The notes beneath the pieces were generated by a model. That model searched no databases, was not told where the DNA came from, and saw only the letters and a program-made list of their open reading frames with translations. DNA of 64,000 bases from Actinoplanes aureus (GTDB taxonomy: Bacteria > Actinomycetota > Actinomycetes > Mycobacteriales > Micromonosporaceae): positions 1-64,000 of the forward strand of contig NZ_JADQTO010000021.1 of NCBI RefSeq assembly GCF_015704865.1, read 5' to 3'. The stretch's first letter is position 1. Each line of letters begins with the position of its first letter. Shown piece by piece: positions 51,285 through 60,826 of this stretch. The position numbers were made by a program, and so were the translations under genes.

Positions 51285-52934
51285 TCAGCGTTGCGACTTC
51301 CGGGCGGTCGCCGTTCCGGCCGGCCCGGAGACGGTCACCTTGCCGCCGGCGAAGTCGAGGGTCACGTCCGGGCCGGTTCCGGTCGGGTCGTCCGGGCGGT
51401 ACCTGTTCGCCGCTACCGGTACCAGTGTCAGGGCCGGTGGATCGGTCGGCAGTTCCGCCCCCTCGATGTTGCTGTGCTCGTCGACCGCGTACCAGCCCAG
51501 ACGCGGACCGTCGCGGGTGGTCACGGTGACGTACGTACGCATCTCGCCGTCGGCGACGACGGTGCCGCCACCGGCCACCGCGGCGATCGGTCCGTACTCG
51601 GCTTCCACGGCCTTGCGCTCCTCGCGGCCTTCCTTGGTCTGGCCGTCGAGCATGAGGAGTACGCGTTTCTCGTGCGCCCGCAGGTCGTCGGCGGAGAAGC
51701 GGTGGCGTGGCGGGAACAGCGCACCCACCGCGTCGGCGCCGACGGCCGAGATCCTCGGCTGGTTACCGGCAACGGTGACCTCGAACGACCCGCCGGTGTC
51801 CAGCCGGTACGTCCCGACGACTGCGGCCGGGTCACCACCTCCGGCCGGCGTGGTCGGCGTCGGCAGCGCGCCGCCGGCCACCAGCGACGGTACGGTCGCG
51901 GCCAGCAGCTCCTCGGCGGTGAGCACCGATCGGTTGGACGACATGACGATCACCTGGTCGCGCGCGGGAATCCACACGACCGCCGTGTTGTGGCCGACGT
52001 CGCCGCCACCGCCGGCGATGGCCACGATCGGCGTGCCGTATACCGGGGCGTCGAAGGCCATCCAGCCGCCCAGCGTGTGTGAGCGGCCGTCGCCCACCGG
52101 GTGCCCCGGATCGCCGGCGTGCTTGGCCAGCGCGCCGCGGAACAGCGCATACGCCCAGGTGGCCAGTTCCCTGGTGCTCATCGCCAGCGAGCCGTTGCCC
52201 TCCGTTGTCCAGTACGGACCGGGGAAGTCGTTCGAGCGGCCGGGCTTGCCGTCGTCGAGGTACCCGGCCGCGACGGGTCCGGCGGCGGCCGGCCGGCCGT
52301 GCCAGAAGCCGCCGGTGACGGCACCCCCGGGCAGCGTGAGGACGTTCCGGAGGGTGTAGTCGCGGTAAGACATGCCGGACACGGTGTCGATGATGATCGC
52401 CAGCAGCGTGTACCCGGCGTTGGAGTAGGCGTCGTCGGTGCCGGGCGGGAACGCCAGCTCCAGCTTGTTGATCGCGGCGATCGCGCCGGCCCGGTCGAGT
52501 GGCTGGTCGTCGGCGCCGATCGAACCGCCGATCCCGCTGGTGTGCAGCAGTACCTGGCGTACCGTCGCCTTGGCCACCGGCCCGGTGATCGCCGGCACCA
52601 GCTTGCCGACCGGGTCGTCGAGGGACAGCTTCCCGTCCTCGGCGAGCTTGAGGATCGCGGTGGCGGTGAACGCCTTGCTGACCGATCCGATGCTGTACAC
52701 CGTGTCGGCGGTGTTCCGGGCGCCGGTGGCGTCGTCGGCCGTGCCGTAGCCGGCGAGGCACTCGAACCGGCCACCGGTCGACGCGGCGACCGCGCCGCTG
52801 AACCCGGCTCGCGCCCACGCGCCGAACGCCGCGTCCAGTTTGCTGTCACACTGCGGCGCGGGCTTCTCGCCGGTGGTACAGGCGGCCGTCGCGGCCAGCA
52901 GCACGCCGATCACCAGGGCTACGGGCATTCTCAT
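51285..52934 (-). CDS. Serine hydrolase lipoprotein (class C beta-lactamase / DD-peptidase-like)
   Basis: 549 aa. Lipoprotein signal with lipobox TAAC (Cys19), so anchored outside the membrane. The beta-lactamase domain has Ser84-x-x-Lys87 (SVSK) and Tyr170-Ser-Asn172, with the third motif (GG-G-G-D-x-G-H-N) near residue 310. A C-terminal domain of about 170 residues follows. Relatives include DD-carboxypeptidases, esterases and peptidases. As the first gene of an operon with a two-component system, it may act on cell-wall peptides or take part in sensing wall damage. Direct antibiotic hydrolysis cannot be claimed from sequence. Confidence 0.9.
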   Translation of the reverse strand: MRMPVALVIGVLLAATAACTTGEKPAPQCDSKLDAAFGAWARAGFSGAVAASTGGRFECLAGYGTADDATGARNTADTVYSIGSVSKAFTATAILKLAEDGKLSLDDPVGKLVPAITGPVAKATVRQVLLHTSGIGGSIGADDQPLDRAGAIAAINKLELAFPPGTDDAYSNAGYTLLAIIIDTVSGMSYRDYTLRNVLTLPGGAVTGGFWHGRPAAAGPVAAGYLDDGKPGRSNDFPGPYWTTEGNGSLAMSTRELATWAYALFRGALAKHAGDPGHPVGDGRSHTLGGWMAFDAPVYGTPIVAIAGGGGDVGHNTAVVWIPARDQVIVMSSNRSVLTAEELLAATVPSLVAGGALPTPTTPAGGGDPAAVVGTYRLDTGGSFEVTVAGNQPRISAVGADAVGALFPPRHRFSADDLRAHEKRVLLMLDGQTKEGREERKAVEAEYGPIAAVAGGGTVVADGEMRTYVTVTTRDGPRLGWYAVDEHSNIEGAELPTDPPALTLVPVAANRYRPDDPTGTGPDVTLDFAGGKVTVSGPAGTATARKSQR

Positions 52935-53056
52935 GCCGTGAAGTTAGGGGCGGCGCTGCGAACGTGATGTAAACGAGAATGCGCGTGAGCGAGAAGGGCC
53001 ACGCACGACGCGCCCGGCCTGCTCGGCACTCGCCTGACCTGTTGAAAGGACCGTTC

Positions 53057-53644
53057 GTGACCTTCACCGTACTCACCACCGCTCTTGACGCGTTGCGGCA
53101 CGTCACCGCCGGTGCCGTCGGCACGGACCGGCTGGACGCCCCGACCCCGTGCTCGGAATGGACAGTGGCGCAGGTGCTGTTCCACGCCGCCGGGGACCAG
53201 CACGGCTGGGCGTCCACGGTCGGAGCGGGCGCGTTGCCGTCGTACGACCCGTTCGATCCGCCGCGCCGGCACGACGGCCTCCAGGACACGGTCACCAAGG
53301 CGATCGAGGTGGCCGCCGGTGCCTGGGCCGGCGTCGACCCGGCGGCGCCGTCGGTGCGCACCCCGCTGCCACCGGTGCCGGAGATGGCGCCGGCACTCGC
53401 GGCCGCGGCCTGCGCCCTCGACGCCGCCGTCCACGCCTGGGACGTCGCGGTGGCGACCGGCCAGCCGTCGCCGCTGACCGCCGAGCTGGCCGAGCAGCTG
53501 TTGCCGGCCGCGCAGGCGACGGCCGAACCGCTGCGCGGCTTCGCGTACGCCCCCGCCCGGCCCGGTCAGCCCGGCGACGATGCGGCCGTCATCCTGCTGC
53601 GTTACCTCGGCCGTGACCCGCTGTGGACACCCGACGGCAATTGA
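53057..53644 (+). CDS. TIGR03086-type (DinB/maleylpyruvate-isomerase-like) metal-binding protein
   Basis: 195 aa from the GTG at 53057 with GAAAGGA seven bases before. Characteristic features: TPCSEWTVAQVLFHAAGDQH (the W-x-V-x-x-V-L-x-H motif with the first metal His), and AACALDAAVHAWDVAVATGQ (second His motif H-x-W-D-x-x). These four-helix proteins bind a divalent metal; most are thiol-dependent transferases of unknown substrate (mycothiol in actinomycetes). The 3' end overlaps the convergent TcA-like gene by 43 bp. Confidence 0.88.
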   Translation: MTFTVLTTALDALRHVTAGAVGTDRLDAPTPCSEWTVAQVLFHAAGDQHGWASTVGAGALPSYDPFDPPRRHDGLQDTVTKAIEVAAGAWAGVDPAAPSVRTPLPPVPEMAPALAAAACALDAAVHAWDVAVATGQPSPLTAELAEQLLPAAQATAEPLRGFAYAPARPGQPGDDAAVILLRYLGRDPLWTPDGN

Positions 53645-56600
53645 CCGGTCCCGCGGATCTTTTGCAGCCGGTCCGCGATCCGGAACCGGTACTCGGTGAG
53701 CACCTCGTTCTCCGGGATCGTGAAGCCGGCCAGCTCGTCGAGCAGTTCCTGGTCCCAGGGTGGGGCGTCCAGCAGGCCGGCGCCGAGCAGGTCCTCCGCC
53801 AGCAGGTGGAGCAGCCGCGCCTCGGCCACACTGTCCCGGGTGTTCTGCCGTAGCAGCAGGTCAGCCCAGTCCAGCAGATTGTCGAGGTAGGCCAGCACCA
53901 CGGCGTGCCGGTACGCGGCCGGGCGCAACCCGGCCATGGCGTACGGGTCGGACGGCCGCTGCCGGTACGCCGCGAGCAACTGCGCCCGCTCCCCCGGCGA
54001 GTCCGGGTTCAGCAACGGCAGCAACTGCCAGACCGAGGCGATGTCGGCCGGGTCGAAGACGTGCTCGTACCAGCGGCGGGCGTCGGCGAAGCGCTGCGTG
54101 GCGTGCAGCCTCTGCGCCACCAGCAGCGGCAGGTGACCGAAGATCTCCCAGTAGTACGGCCCGTTGGCGCCGCGGAAGTCCAGTCCCGAGCCGCCGGTCA
54201 GGCGGTGCGGGACGGTGAGCTGCACGTCGGTGCTGGCCGGCAGCTCACCCGCCTGCTGGGTCTCGCGGGACAGCAGCGCCGGCCGGCCACCGGTGAGCAG
54301 CTTGCGGGTGAGCTCGGCGGCGGTGCCGGTGGTCAGCCGGGTGAGCTCGAACGGCAACGCCGCCAGCTCGTACGGCCGGGGAATGGCCAGGTCCTTGGCG
54401 TGCCGGTGGTAGCTGTCCCGGACGAACAGGAACAGGCCATGGGCACTGTCGAGGACGGCGTCGAACGGCGTACCGGAGGAGCGTGGCAGCTCCGCCCAGG
54501 CGCCCGCCACGGGTTGTGCGGCTGGCAGCGTGCTCGGCTCCTGGCCGACCGGAACACGGCAGTAGCGGGCCCCGCTGAACAGGTACAGCTGGTCGCCGCG
54601 GCGGAACGCGGCGGAGACGTCGCGTGGCATCCGCTGCGGGAATCCCAGGTCGGGGAATTCGGCGATCGTCTGATCGGGGCCGAGCGTGTAGCGGAGGACC
54701 TCGCGCCCGCACGTCAGATAGAGCTTGTTGTCGATCAGCCAGGCGGCCTCGACCCGGGAGGCCTGCGCCACTTCGCTGGTGGCGTGCAACGGCCGGGTGG
54801 TCCGGCGGCCGTCCGGCGCGACCGTCAGCAGCGTACCGGCCCGGTTGTCGATGTAGTGGAAGGTGTTGTCCTGCTCCCAGAGCGCCTCGCTGATGGTGCG
54901 GTCGTCGGGCAGCCGGTCCGGGTTGTTGCGCAGCTCGCGCGGGTAGCCCGGGTCGAGGTCTTCCCGCCAGTCGCGTCCCCGCCGGTTGGAGTATCGGGCG
55001 TAGCGGGTCTCGCCGATGACGTAGGTGACCGGCCCGGCCACCAGCACCGTGACGATCCGGCCGAAGTCCGGGCTCAGGCCGAGCTGCCGCCGGAATTCGG
55101 CCATCGGGATCGGCATGTCCAGGGCGGTCGAGCTGACCACGAGGTCGGCCTGCTCCTGGTAGAACCATTCGGTGCCGTGCACGTCGGTGAAGGCCCAGTC
55201 GATCCGCGGCCAGGCCGGTAACCCTTCGGTCGCGGCGGCCTGCTCGATGCGCTGGGGATAGCCGGCGTCGACCCGGCCGAACGCCTGTCCGGTGTAGCGC
55301 AGACAGCTGTCGCCGATGAAGACGTAGGTGTACTGGCCGGCCCGGGTGAGGACGGCGTCGACCGGGCCGGGGACGGGCAACGCGGACGGCAGCCGGCCGA
55401 ACCGGCCGTTGATCGGCTGCGGCGTAGGCCGGCGCCCGCCGCGCGCCGGTACGACCGCGAAGACGCCACGCTCGTTGTCGAAGAAGTATCGATCCCCGTT
55501 GGCCAGCTCGAACGCGGCGTCGACCCGGTTCCACTCGGGCAGCCGGTCCGGGTTGCCACGCAGCGGACGCAGCGGCGCGTCCTCCGGCTCGGTGACCACC
55601 ACCGGCCGGCACAGGAAGCTGCCGCCTCGTACGTCGACGCTGAACCACGGCCACGACTCGGCCCCGGCCGGCACGTCGAAGCGCACCACGTCGGCCGCCG
55701 CGACCGGGTCCACGAAGATCCGGGCGACCCGGTCGGTGGTCGCCGCCGCCTCGGTGCTGGTCTCCAGTTCGGTGGCGAGTGCGCGAGCGGTGTCCGGCGG
55801 CGCCCGGTCGACGTACAGCCCGGGGTGCAGGGTGAGCAGCGTCGCCGCCCGCCGGTGACTCTGCCCGGCCGCCGACACGGTGTACGAGCAGGACACCGTG
55901 ATCGAGGCCGTCTGCGGCCGTACCAGCAGGGTGATCGCACCGATAGCGCCGTCCTCGTAGGCACCGGTGCCGAGGGTCTGCGCCGGCACCCACTCGTGGT
56001 CGAGCTCCTGGTACGAGTAGCGGATCCGCACCTGCTGCGACTCAGGCACCACCCAGAACACGAAGAGCCGGCCGAACGCCCGTACCGGGTGCACCCGGTC
56101 GGCGTCGATCGGCACCTCGACCGGCAGCCAGGCCGCCCACCGCTCGTCCGGGCCGCCGAGCTCGGCGTGCCGGTAGTAGTAGCGCCGCGGCTCGGTGCGG
56201 GTGCGGCCGAACAGCACCAGCCGCCGCGCGGCGTCGACGAAACCACCGGCAACGATCAGCCGGGACACCTCGGTGTACGCGTCCAGATAACGGCGGTACG
56301 CCCGCTCGATCTCGCCGTCACCGAGTGAGCCGTCCCGCAGGTCGTGTTCCAGGGCCTCGAACGCCGGCGTCTTGTCCGGCCGAAGCCGCGGCCGCAGGTG
56401 GTTCTCCGGGTACAGCAGGCGTTTGCGGTCCGCCGCCCACTCCCGGTAGCTGCGCATCCCGGGCCACGCGGCCCGCACCCGCTCCCGCAGGTCGCCGTCG
56501 CCCTCGCGGCCGAGCAGGCAGCGCTGCAGGTAGAGCTGCACCGCGGCGATCCCCTCACGGACCCGCGAGGTCATCACCTCGGCGCCGGTCTCGACGTCGA

Positions 56601-56976
56601 TCAGGAACCGGTCGGACAGCTCGCGGGGGTGCCGCATGCCCAGCTCGGCGAGCAGCGCGGCGACCAGCGCGTCCCGTGTCCGCAGGGTGGGCTCGCCGCG
56701 CGGGTCCCGGGCCGGCGCGCCGCCGCTGCGCTCGATCTCGCGCGTCAGGATCTCGTTGACGATGTCCAGGTACGGCACTTCGGCGCCGCCGTCCTCGGCA
56801 GCCGGAAGGCCGGCCAGGTCGGGCCGGCGCTCGGTCAGCTCTTTCCCGGCATCCGCCAGTTTCAGCAGATCCGCCAGGTAGGCCGCCGGCGAGTAGGCCG
56901 AACGGGTTGTCTCCGCGGCCGAATCGAGATGACTGACGGGCTGCTTATGACTGGACAGGGAATTCTCGGAGATCAT
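53602..56976 (-). CDS. Compact TcA-like insecticidal-toxin-complex protein with hemopexin-type repeats
   Basis: 1124 aa from the ATG at 56976 (GGAGG six bases before). Residues 25-75 match the VRP1-like TcA start (YSPAAYLADLLKLAD, RRPDL, VPYLDIVNEIL). At 137-240 come the TcA signatures EGIAAVQLYLQRCLLG, REWAADRKRLLYPENHLRP and DKTPAFEALEHDLRDG. RTRTEPRRYYYRHAELGG and FGRLFVFWVVPESQ (258-313) match the neuraminidase-like region. Residues 470-870 carry several hemopexin-like repeats (RVDAAFELANGDRYFFDN, RIDWAFTDVHGTEWFYQ, VEAAWLIDNKLYLTCG). The end (930-1065) matches TcA again (LDFRGANGPYYWEIFGHLPL, RQNTRDSVAEARLL). Full TcA proteins have about 2000-2500 aa; the pore and TcB-binding parts are absent. 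No TcB/TcC gene is in the window. No signal peptide. Confidence 0.88.
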   Translation of the reverse strand: MISENSLSSHKQPVSHLDSAAETTRSAYSPAAYLADLLKLADAGKELTERRPDLAGLPAAEDGGAEVPYLDIVNEILTREIERSGGAPARDPRGEPTLRTRDALVAALLAELGMRHPRELSDRFLIDVETGAEVMTSRVREGIAAVQLYLQRCLLGREGDGDLRERVRAAWPGMRSYREWAADRKRLLYPENHLRPRLRPDKTPAFEALEHDLRDGSLGDGEIERAYRRYLDAYTEVSRLIVAGGFVDAARRLVLFGRTRTEPRRYYYRHAELGGPDERWAAWLPVEVPIDADRVHPVRAFGRLFVFWVVPESQQVRIRYSYQELDHEWVPAQTLGTGAYEDGAIGAITLLVRPQTASITVSCSYTVSAAGQSHRRAATLLTLHPGLYVDRAPPDTARALATELETSTEAAATTDRVARIFVDPVAAADVVRFDVPAGAESWPWFSVDVRGGSFLCRPVVVTEPEDAPLRPLRGNPDRLPEWNRVDAAFELANGDRYFFDNERGVFAVVPARGGRRPTPQPINGRFGRLPSALPVPGPVDAVLTRAGQYTYVFIGDSCLRYTGQAFGRVDAGYPQRIEQAAATEGLPAWPRIDWAFTDVHGTEWFYQEQADLVVSSTALDMPIPMAEFRRQLGLSPDFGRIVTVLVAGPVTYVIGETRYARYSNRRGRDWREDLDPGYPRELRNNPDRLPDDRTISEALWEQDNTFHYIDNRAGTLLTVAPDGRRTTRPLHATSEVAQASRVEAAWLIDNKLYLTCGREVLRYTLGPDQTIAEFPDLGFPQRMPRDVSAAFRRGDQLYLFSGARYCRVPVGQEPSTLPAAQPVAGAWAELPRSSGTPFDAVLDSAHGLFLFVRDSYHRHAKDLAIPRPYELAALPFELTRLTTGTAAELTRKLLTGGRPALLSRETQQAGELPASTDVQLTVPHRLTGGSGLDFRGANGPYYWEIFGHLPLLVAQRLHATQRFADARRWYEHVFDPADIASVWQLLPLLNPDSPGERAQLLAAYRQRPSDPYAMAGLRPAAYRHAVVLAYLDNLLDWADLLLRQNTRDSVAEARLLHLLAEDLLGAGLLDAPPWDQELLDELAGFTIPENEVLTEYRFRIADRLQKIRGTGQLPSGVHSGSRPR

Positions 56977-57263
56977 GGAAAGCCTCCAATGATGATCCGG
57001 CGGTTGAGCGCGGGCACGCCGAAGAAAGGGATCTGCTCATCCCTTGGTCAATTGCGAATCGACGCTCGCCGGTGAATCGACGACACCGGCACAGCTGGAG
57101 TGTAGGCACGGCAACGGCTCGCGGACCTCCGCCGATCATCGGAGCAACGTCCGTCCGACTGATGACACCGCCGGGGACGGCTGGGGCATCGCCGAACGTA
57201 CCGTTCTGATCGACTGGACCTATACCGTTCCGGCCGGGGCTTTCGGATCGGGCACCGGGTTGC

Positions 57264-58031
57264 TCACTCGCTTAGCCGTGCGGTCCACAGATCCTCGACC
57301 GGCCATTTCCCGGCCCATTCGGCGGTGGCGATGTCGTAGTACTCGTGGGTCTCGGCGTCGTCAGGGGCGTACAACTCGTGGAGGGCTTCGACGACGAACC
57401 CGCTGGCCCGCAGGACACGGATCCATTCGCCGTGACTGGGATGGAATTCGAACCCGCCGCCGGGCCATTGCCGTCGCGAGGTTCCCTTCTGCGGTCGTAA
57501 CAGCCGCTCCCCCGCGTGTCCCCCTTCTTCGGGCACACACAGCATCGCCTGGACGCTGTTGGTCAGGAATACGAGTCGTCCACCGGGCCGCAGCAGTCGT
57601 GCCGCCTCCGGGATCCAGCGTTCGGGGTCGCACCACACGCACGCCCCGTACTCGCTGACGGCCAGATCGAAGGAGCCGTCCGGCAGGGGGACGTCCTCGG
57701 CATCGGCTTCGATCAGCGGGAAGGACAGACCGAACTCCTCCTGGCAGCGGCGGGCCGTGTCCAACTGCGCGGGTGTCAGGTCCACGCCGACCGGTCGCGC
57801 CCCGAGCCGGGCGAGCCAAGCGGAGACATAGGCGGTTCCGCAGCCGAGTTCGACGACGTCCAGGCCGTCGACGTCACCGAGAACGCGCAACTGGCTCTCC
57901 GGGTTGCCGAACAGCCCCCATGAGAAGTCTTCGGCCGCCCATGCTTCGTGGGCGCGCGCATCGGTGAACTGCGCATTCACGATCGTCCACAGATCACGAT
58001 TGACGGCCAGCTCGTCCCTGGAATCAAGCAT
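57264..58031 (-). CDS. Class I SAM-dependent methyltransferase
   Basis: 255 aa. Motif I VVELGCGTAYVSAWLARLGA, acidic loop GVDLTPAQLDTARRCQEEFG, then EADAEDVPLPDGSFDLAVSE and EAARLLRPGGRLVFLTNS: a Methyltransf_11/25-type fold. The C-terminal HELYAPDDAETHEYYDIATA and AGKWPVEDLWTARL mark the group of general actinomycete methyltransferases of unknown small-molecule substrate. Cytoplasmic. It stands alone; the 287 bp upstream of the TcA start (56977-57263) lies downstream of its stop and holds nothing else I recognise. Confidence 0.9.
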   Translation of the reverse strand: MLDSRDELAVNRDLWTIVNAQFTDARAHEAWAAEDFSWGLFGNPESQLRVLGDVDGLDVVELGCGTAYVSAWLARLGARPVGVDLTPAQLDTARRCQEEFGLSFPLIEADAEDVPLPDGSFDLAVSEYGACVWCDPERWIPEAARLLRPGGRLVFLTNSVQAMLCVPEEGGHAGERLLRPQKGTSRRQWPGGGFEFHPSHGEWIRVLRASGFVVEALHELYAPDDAETHEYYDIATAEWAGKWPVEDLWTARLSE

Positions 58032-58185
58032 CAGCCGTGGCCACCTCTCAGTTCGAGCACCAGAATGTCGGCCGGCCGGGAGCGGACGCCGCTCTCCGAC
58101 CGGCCAACTGTTTCAGGCGTGCCCGGCGAGCCCGTCATCCTCTGCGGACGAGATCGGGCGATTCCTCGCCGGCCACGACGCTCTG

Positions 58186-59658
58186 TCAGGGAATGGCGGT
58201 TGTGTTGAAGGCGAATCTGGCTGTCGAGTCGGCGATGGCGTCGGCGTTGACGTCCAACGCGGTCATGTTGGGGTTGGCGATGGTGTCGCAGGCCAGGTGG
58301 TAGCAGATGTCGTAGGCGACACCGGCGGTGCCACCGAACAGCGCCTGTTCTTCCGGCGTCTTGATGCCTTCGGCACCGGTGAAGATGCCACCGGCGGGAA
58401 TTCCCACCGCGATGAACGGGCCGTAGTCGGAGCGGCCGTCGAAGTCGGTGCCGACGTGGCCGAGACCGCGGGAGTCGAAGAAGGCCGCGAGCTGTTGCTC
58501 GATCTGCGCGGAGCCGGGCGGTCCGGCCGGAGAGCCCACCCCGTCGGAGTCGTCGCCGTCGTAGAGCTTGTAGGCGTAGTTGGGTGAGGCCACCATGTCG
58601 AAGTTGAGGTACAGCCTGATCCGGTCCCGCTGGGCGGCGGACAGACCCTCGACGTACTGATCGGAGCCGAGCAGCCCGATCTCCTCCGCCGCCCAGAACG
58701 CGAAGCGGACCTTGTTGCGCACCGGGAAGTGACGCATCTGCAAGGCGGTCTCGAGGATCGCGGCCGTGCCCGAGCCGTTGTCGTTGATGCCGGGACCGGC
58801 CGTCACGCTGTCGAGGTGCGCGCCGACCATCACGACGTTGTTCGGGTTGCCGAGCCGTGTCTCGGCGATCACGTTGTGGTTGGTGCCCAGCGTCAGCGTG
58901 GAGTCGACCTTGAGGCGGACGGTGGTTCCGGGGTTGGCGGCGAGCTCGTTGCCGACGGCGAAGCTGGCGAAGACCATGGGAACTCCGGCCCGCCACTCTC
59001 CGATGTCGAGCGGGAAGGGGTCGGTGCGTCCGGGCTGTCCTTCGTTGAAGACGATGATGCCGGAGGCGCCGGCGAAGCCCGCGTTGCGGATCTTGGTGGC
59101 GAACCCGCACGTGCCGCGCTGGATGAGCGCGATCCGGCCGGCGACGAAGCCGTTGAAGTCGGCGGCTTCACATCCGCTCGTCGAGGTCGGTGTGGGGGTC
59201 GGCGGCAGCGTGAGGTCGACACCCTGCACCTGCGCGGTCACATCGCCGGCGGGTGAGGGTTCGAAGGTGAAGAACTCCTGGTTGGGAACGTAGGTCTTGC
59301 TGACCGGTGCGGTCTGACTCAGCGTGGGCGGGCTGTTCTCCGTCCAGTCCTGGACGAAGTTGATCGGGTTGAGCGTGACTTTGTAGCCGGCTCGGCGCAG
59401 TTTGCCGGCGACGTAGTCACGTGAGGCGTTGTAGCCAGGCGTTCCGGCAGCGCGGTTGCCGCCGTTGGCGTCGGCGATCGCCTGCAGGGCGTCGAGGTGC
59501 TCCTTGGCGTTCGCGCCGGTGACCCGCTTGACGAGGATCTTGGCGAATACATCGTCGAGCGGGGCAGCGGCCGCTGGTGCTGGTTGGGCGAGAAGTAGTG
59601 TCAGGGTCGCGGCTACAGAAACGACGCCGACAGCCCCCTTACGAGAAAAAATGCGCAT
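58186..59658 (-). CDS. Secreted M28 aminopeptidase with PA domain
   Basis: 490 aa from the ATG at 59658. Sec signal peptide 1-32 (VAATLTLLLAQPAPAAAA). A PA insert domain (about 160-230, GRIALIQRGTCGFATKIRNA) precedes the two-zinc peptidase domain: VMVGAHLDSVTAGPGINDNG (His and bridging Asp), AFWAAEEIGLLGSDQYV (catalytic Glu and zinc Glu), LNFDMVASPNYAYKLYDGDD (zinc Asp) and DICYHLACDT (last His). It resembles Streptomyces griseus aminopeptidase with a PA domain and frees N-terminal residues from extracellular peptides. Single gene. Confidence 0.95.
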   Translation of the reverse strand: MRIFSRKGAVGVVSVAATLTLLLAQPAPAAAAPLDDVFAKILVKRVTGANAKEHLDALQAIADANGGNRAAGTPGYNASRDYVAGKLRRAGYKVTLNPINFVQDWTENSPPTLSQTAPVSKTYVPNQEFFTFEPSPAGDVTAQVQGVDLTLPPTPTPTSTSGCEAADFNGFVAGRIALIQRGTCGFATKIRNAGFAGASGIIVFNEGQPGRTDPFPLDIGEWRAGVPMVFASFAVGNELAANPGTTVRLKVDSTLTLGTNHNVIAETRLGNPNNVVMVGAHLDSVTAGPGINDNGSGTAAILETALQMRHFPVRNKVRFAFWAAEEIGLLGSDQYVEGLSAAQRDRIRLYLNFDMVASPNYAYKLYDGDDSDGVGSPAGPPGSAQIEQQLAAFFDSRGLGHVGTDFDGRSDYGPFIAVGIPAGGIFTGAEGIKTPEEQALFGGTAGVAYDICYHLACDTIANPNMTALDVNADAIADSTARFAFNTTAIP

Positions 59659-59822
59659 AGTTCCCCCCGGGTGAATGAACCGATGGATGCTCCGTGACAC
59701 CCCTTGAAGCGCGTTGCCCAGAACGTAACGTGCGCTCTCGATGCCAGGCATGGTCCGATCAGGTGGCCGCAAGGCGCATGGGGTACAGAACGACGAACCA
59801 CGGTAATTGGCGCCAGCTCGGG

Positions 59823-60707
59823 TCAGGAGCGACACCCGGCAGCCGTCCGGGGATTCCCGCCAACCGCGACAACGGAGTTGGTCAGCGTTCCCAGCTGCAC
59901 GGACGTTATCTCGATCGTGTCACCGGGTCGCGCGGTGAAATCGGCACCCGGCACGACGCCGGTGCCGGTCAGCAGCACCACACCGGCCGGAAAGCTGAGC
60001 GCCTGGAACAACCAGCCGGCCAGGTCTTCGAAGCCGCGGGTCATCGCTGAGGTCGAGGTCGTCGCGGCGTACGCCTCACGGCCCTCCCGCACCACCCGCA
60101 AGCCGATCTGGAACGGGCCCGGACCGGCCGCCCAGCTCGGCACGATCGCCGGGCCGACCGCACAGGAACGGTCGTAGATCTTCGCCTGCGGCAGGTAAAG
60201 CGGGTTCTCACCCTCGATCGAGCGGCTGCTCATGTCGTTGCCCAGCGTGTAGCCGAACACATCGCCGGCCGCGTTGAGCACCAGGCCGACCTCGGCCTCG
60301 GGGACATCCCAGCCGGAGTCGGTGCGGATCCCGACGGCGTCATGGTCGCCGACGACACGCCACGGACTGGCCTTGAAGAAGATCTCGGGACGGTCGTTGT
60401 CGTAGACGTGGTCATAGAGGGAACCGTGCCCGGACTCCTCCTTGCGCCCGTCGCGGCTGCGCCGGTACGTCACCCCGGCCGCCCACACCTCCTGCCGGTC
60501 GACAGGAGGAAGCACCGCGTCGCCCGGCATGTCGCCGCCGGCCTCGCGGGCGGCGGCCTCGACCACCGCCCGCGCCTGGTCGAGAGGCAGGGTGAGCAGG
60601 TCGGCGAGAGCGCCGTCGAGCCCGGCCCATTCGCCGTCCCGGCACACTGCCCACCGCGACGCGCCGCCGGCGCGCAGGTGGTGAATGGAAATCGCCAATG
60701 TGACCAT
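59823..60707 (-). CDS. FAH-family hydrolase (2-keto-3-deoxy-sugar-acid dehydratase-like)
   Basis: 294 aa. The C-terminal FAH domain is clear: WAAGVTYRRSRDGRKEES, PEIFFKASPWRVVGDHDAVG, WDVPEAEVGLVLNAAGDVFG (metal-binding acidic residues), YTLGNDMSSRSIEGENPLYL and LTGTGVVPGADFTARPGDTI. The R-S-R and EGENPLYLPQAK features fit the branch containing 2-keto-3-deoxy-arabinonate/xylonate dehydratases rather than true fumarylacetoacetase. It is divergent from an IclR gene that precedes a sugar importer, so a role in oxidative breakdown of a pentose or deoxy-sugar is likely. Confidence 0.88.
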   Translation of the reverse strand: MVTLAISIHHLRAGGASRWAVCRDGEWAGLDGALADLLTLPLDQARAVVEAAAREAGGDMPGDAVLPPVDRQEVWAAGVTYRRSRDGRKEESGHGSLYDHVYDNDRPEIFFKASPWRVVGDHDAVGIRTDSGWDVPEAEVGLVLNAAGDVFGYTLGNDMSSRSIEGENPLYLPQAKIYDRSCAVGPAIVPSWAAGPGPFQIGLRVVREGREAYAATTSTSAMTRGFEDLAGWLFQALSFPAGVVLLTGTGVVPGADFTARPGDTIEITSVQLGTLTNSVVAVGGNPRTAAGCRS

Positions 60708-60826
60708 CCTCGGTAGGTGGAGATGTAGCCGTTCCGGTGGCGCGCGCCGACGCCGTTACGCTGGTCGGGTGCCGCTCGGTGTGGAGATCATTGACACGGG
60801 TACGGCATTTCGAAAGGACTATCGAC

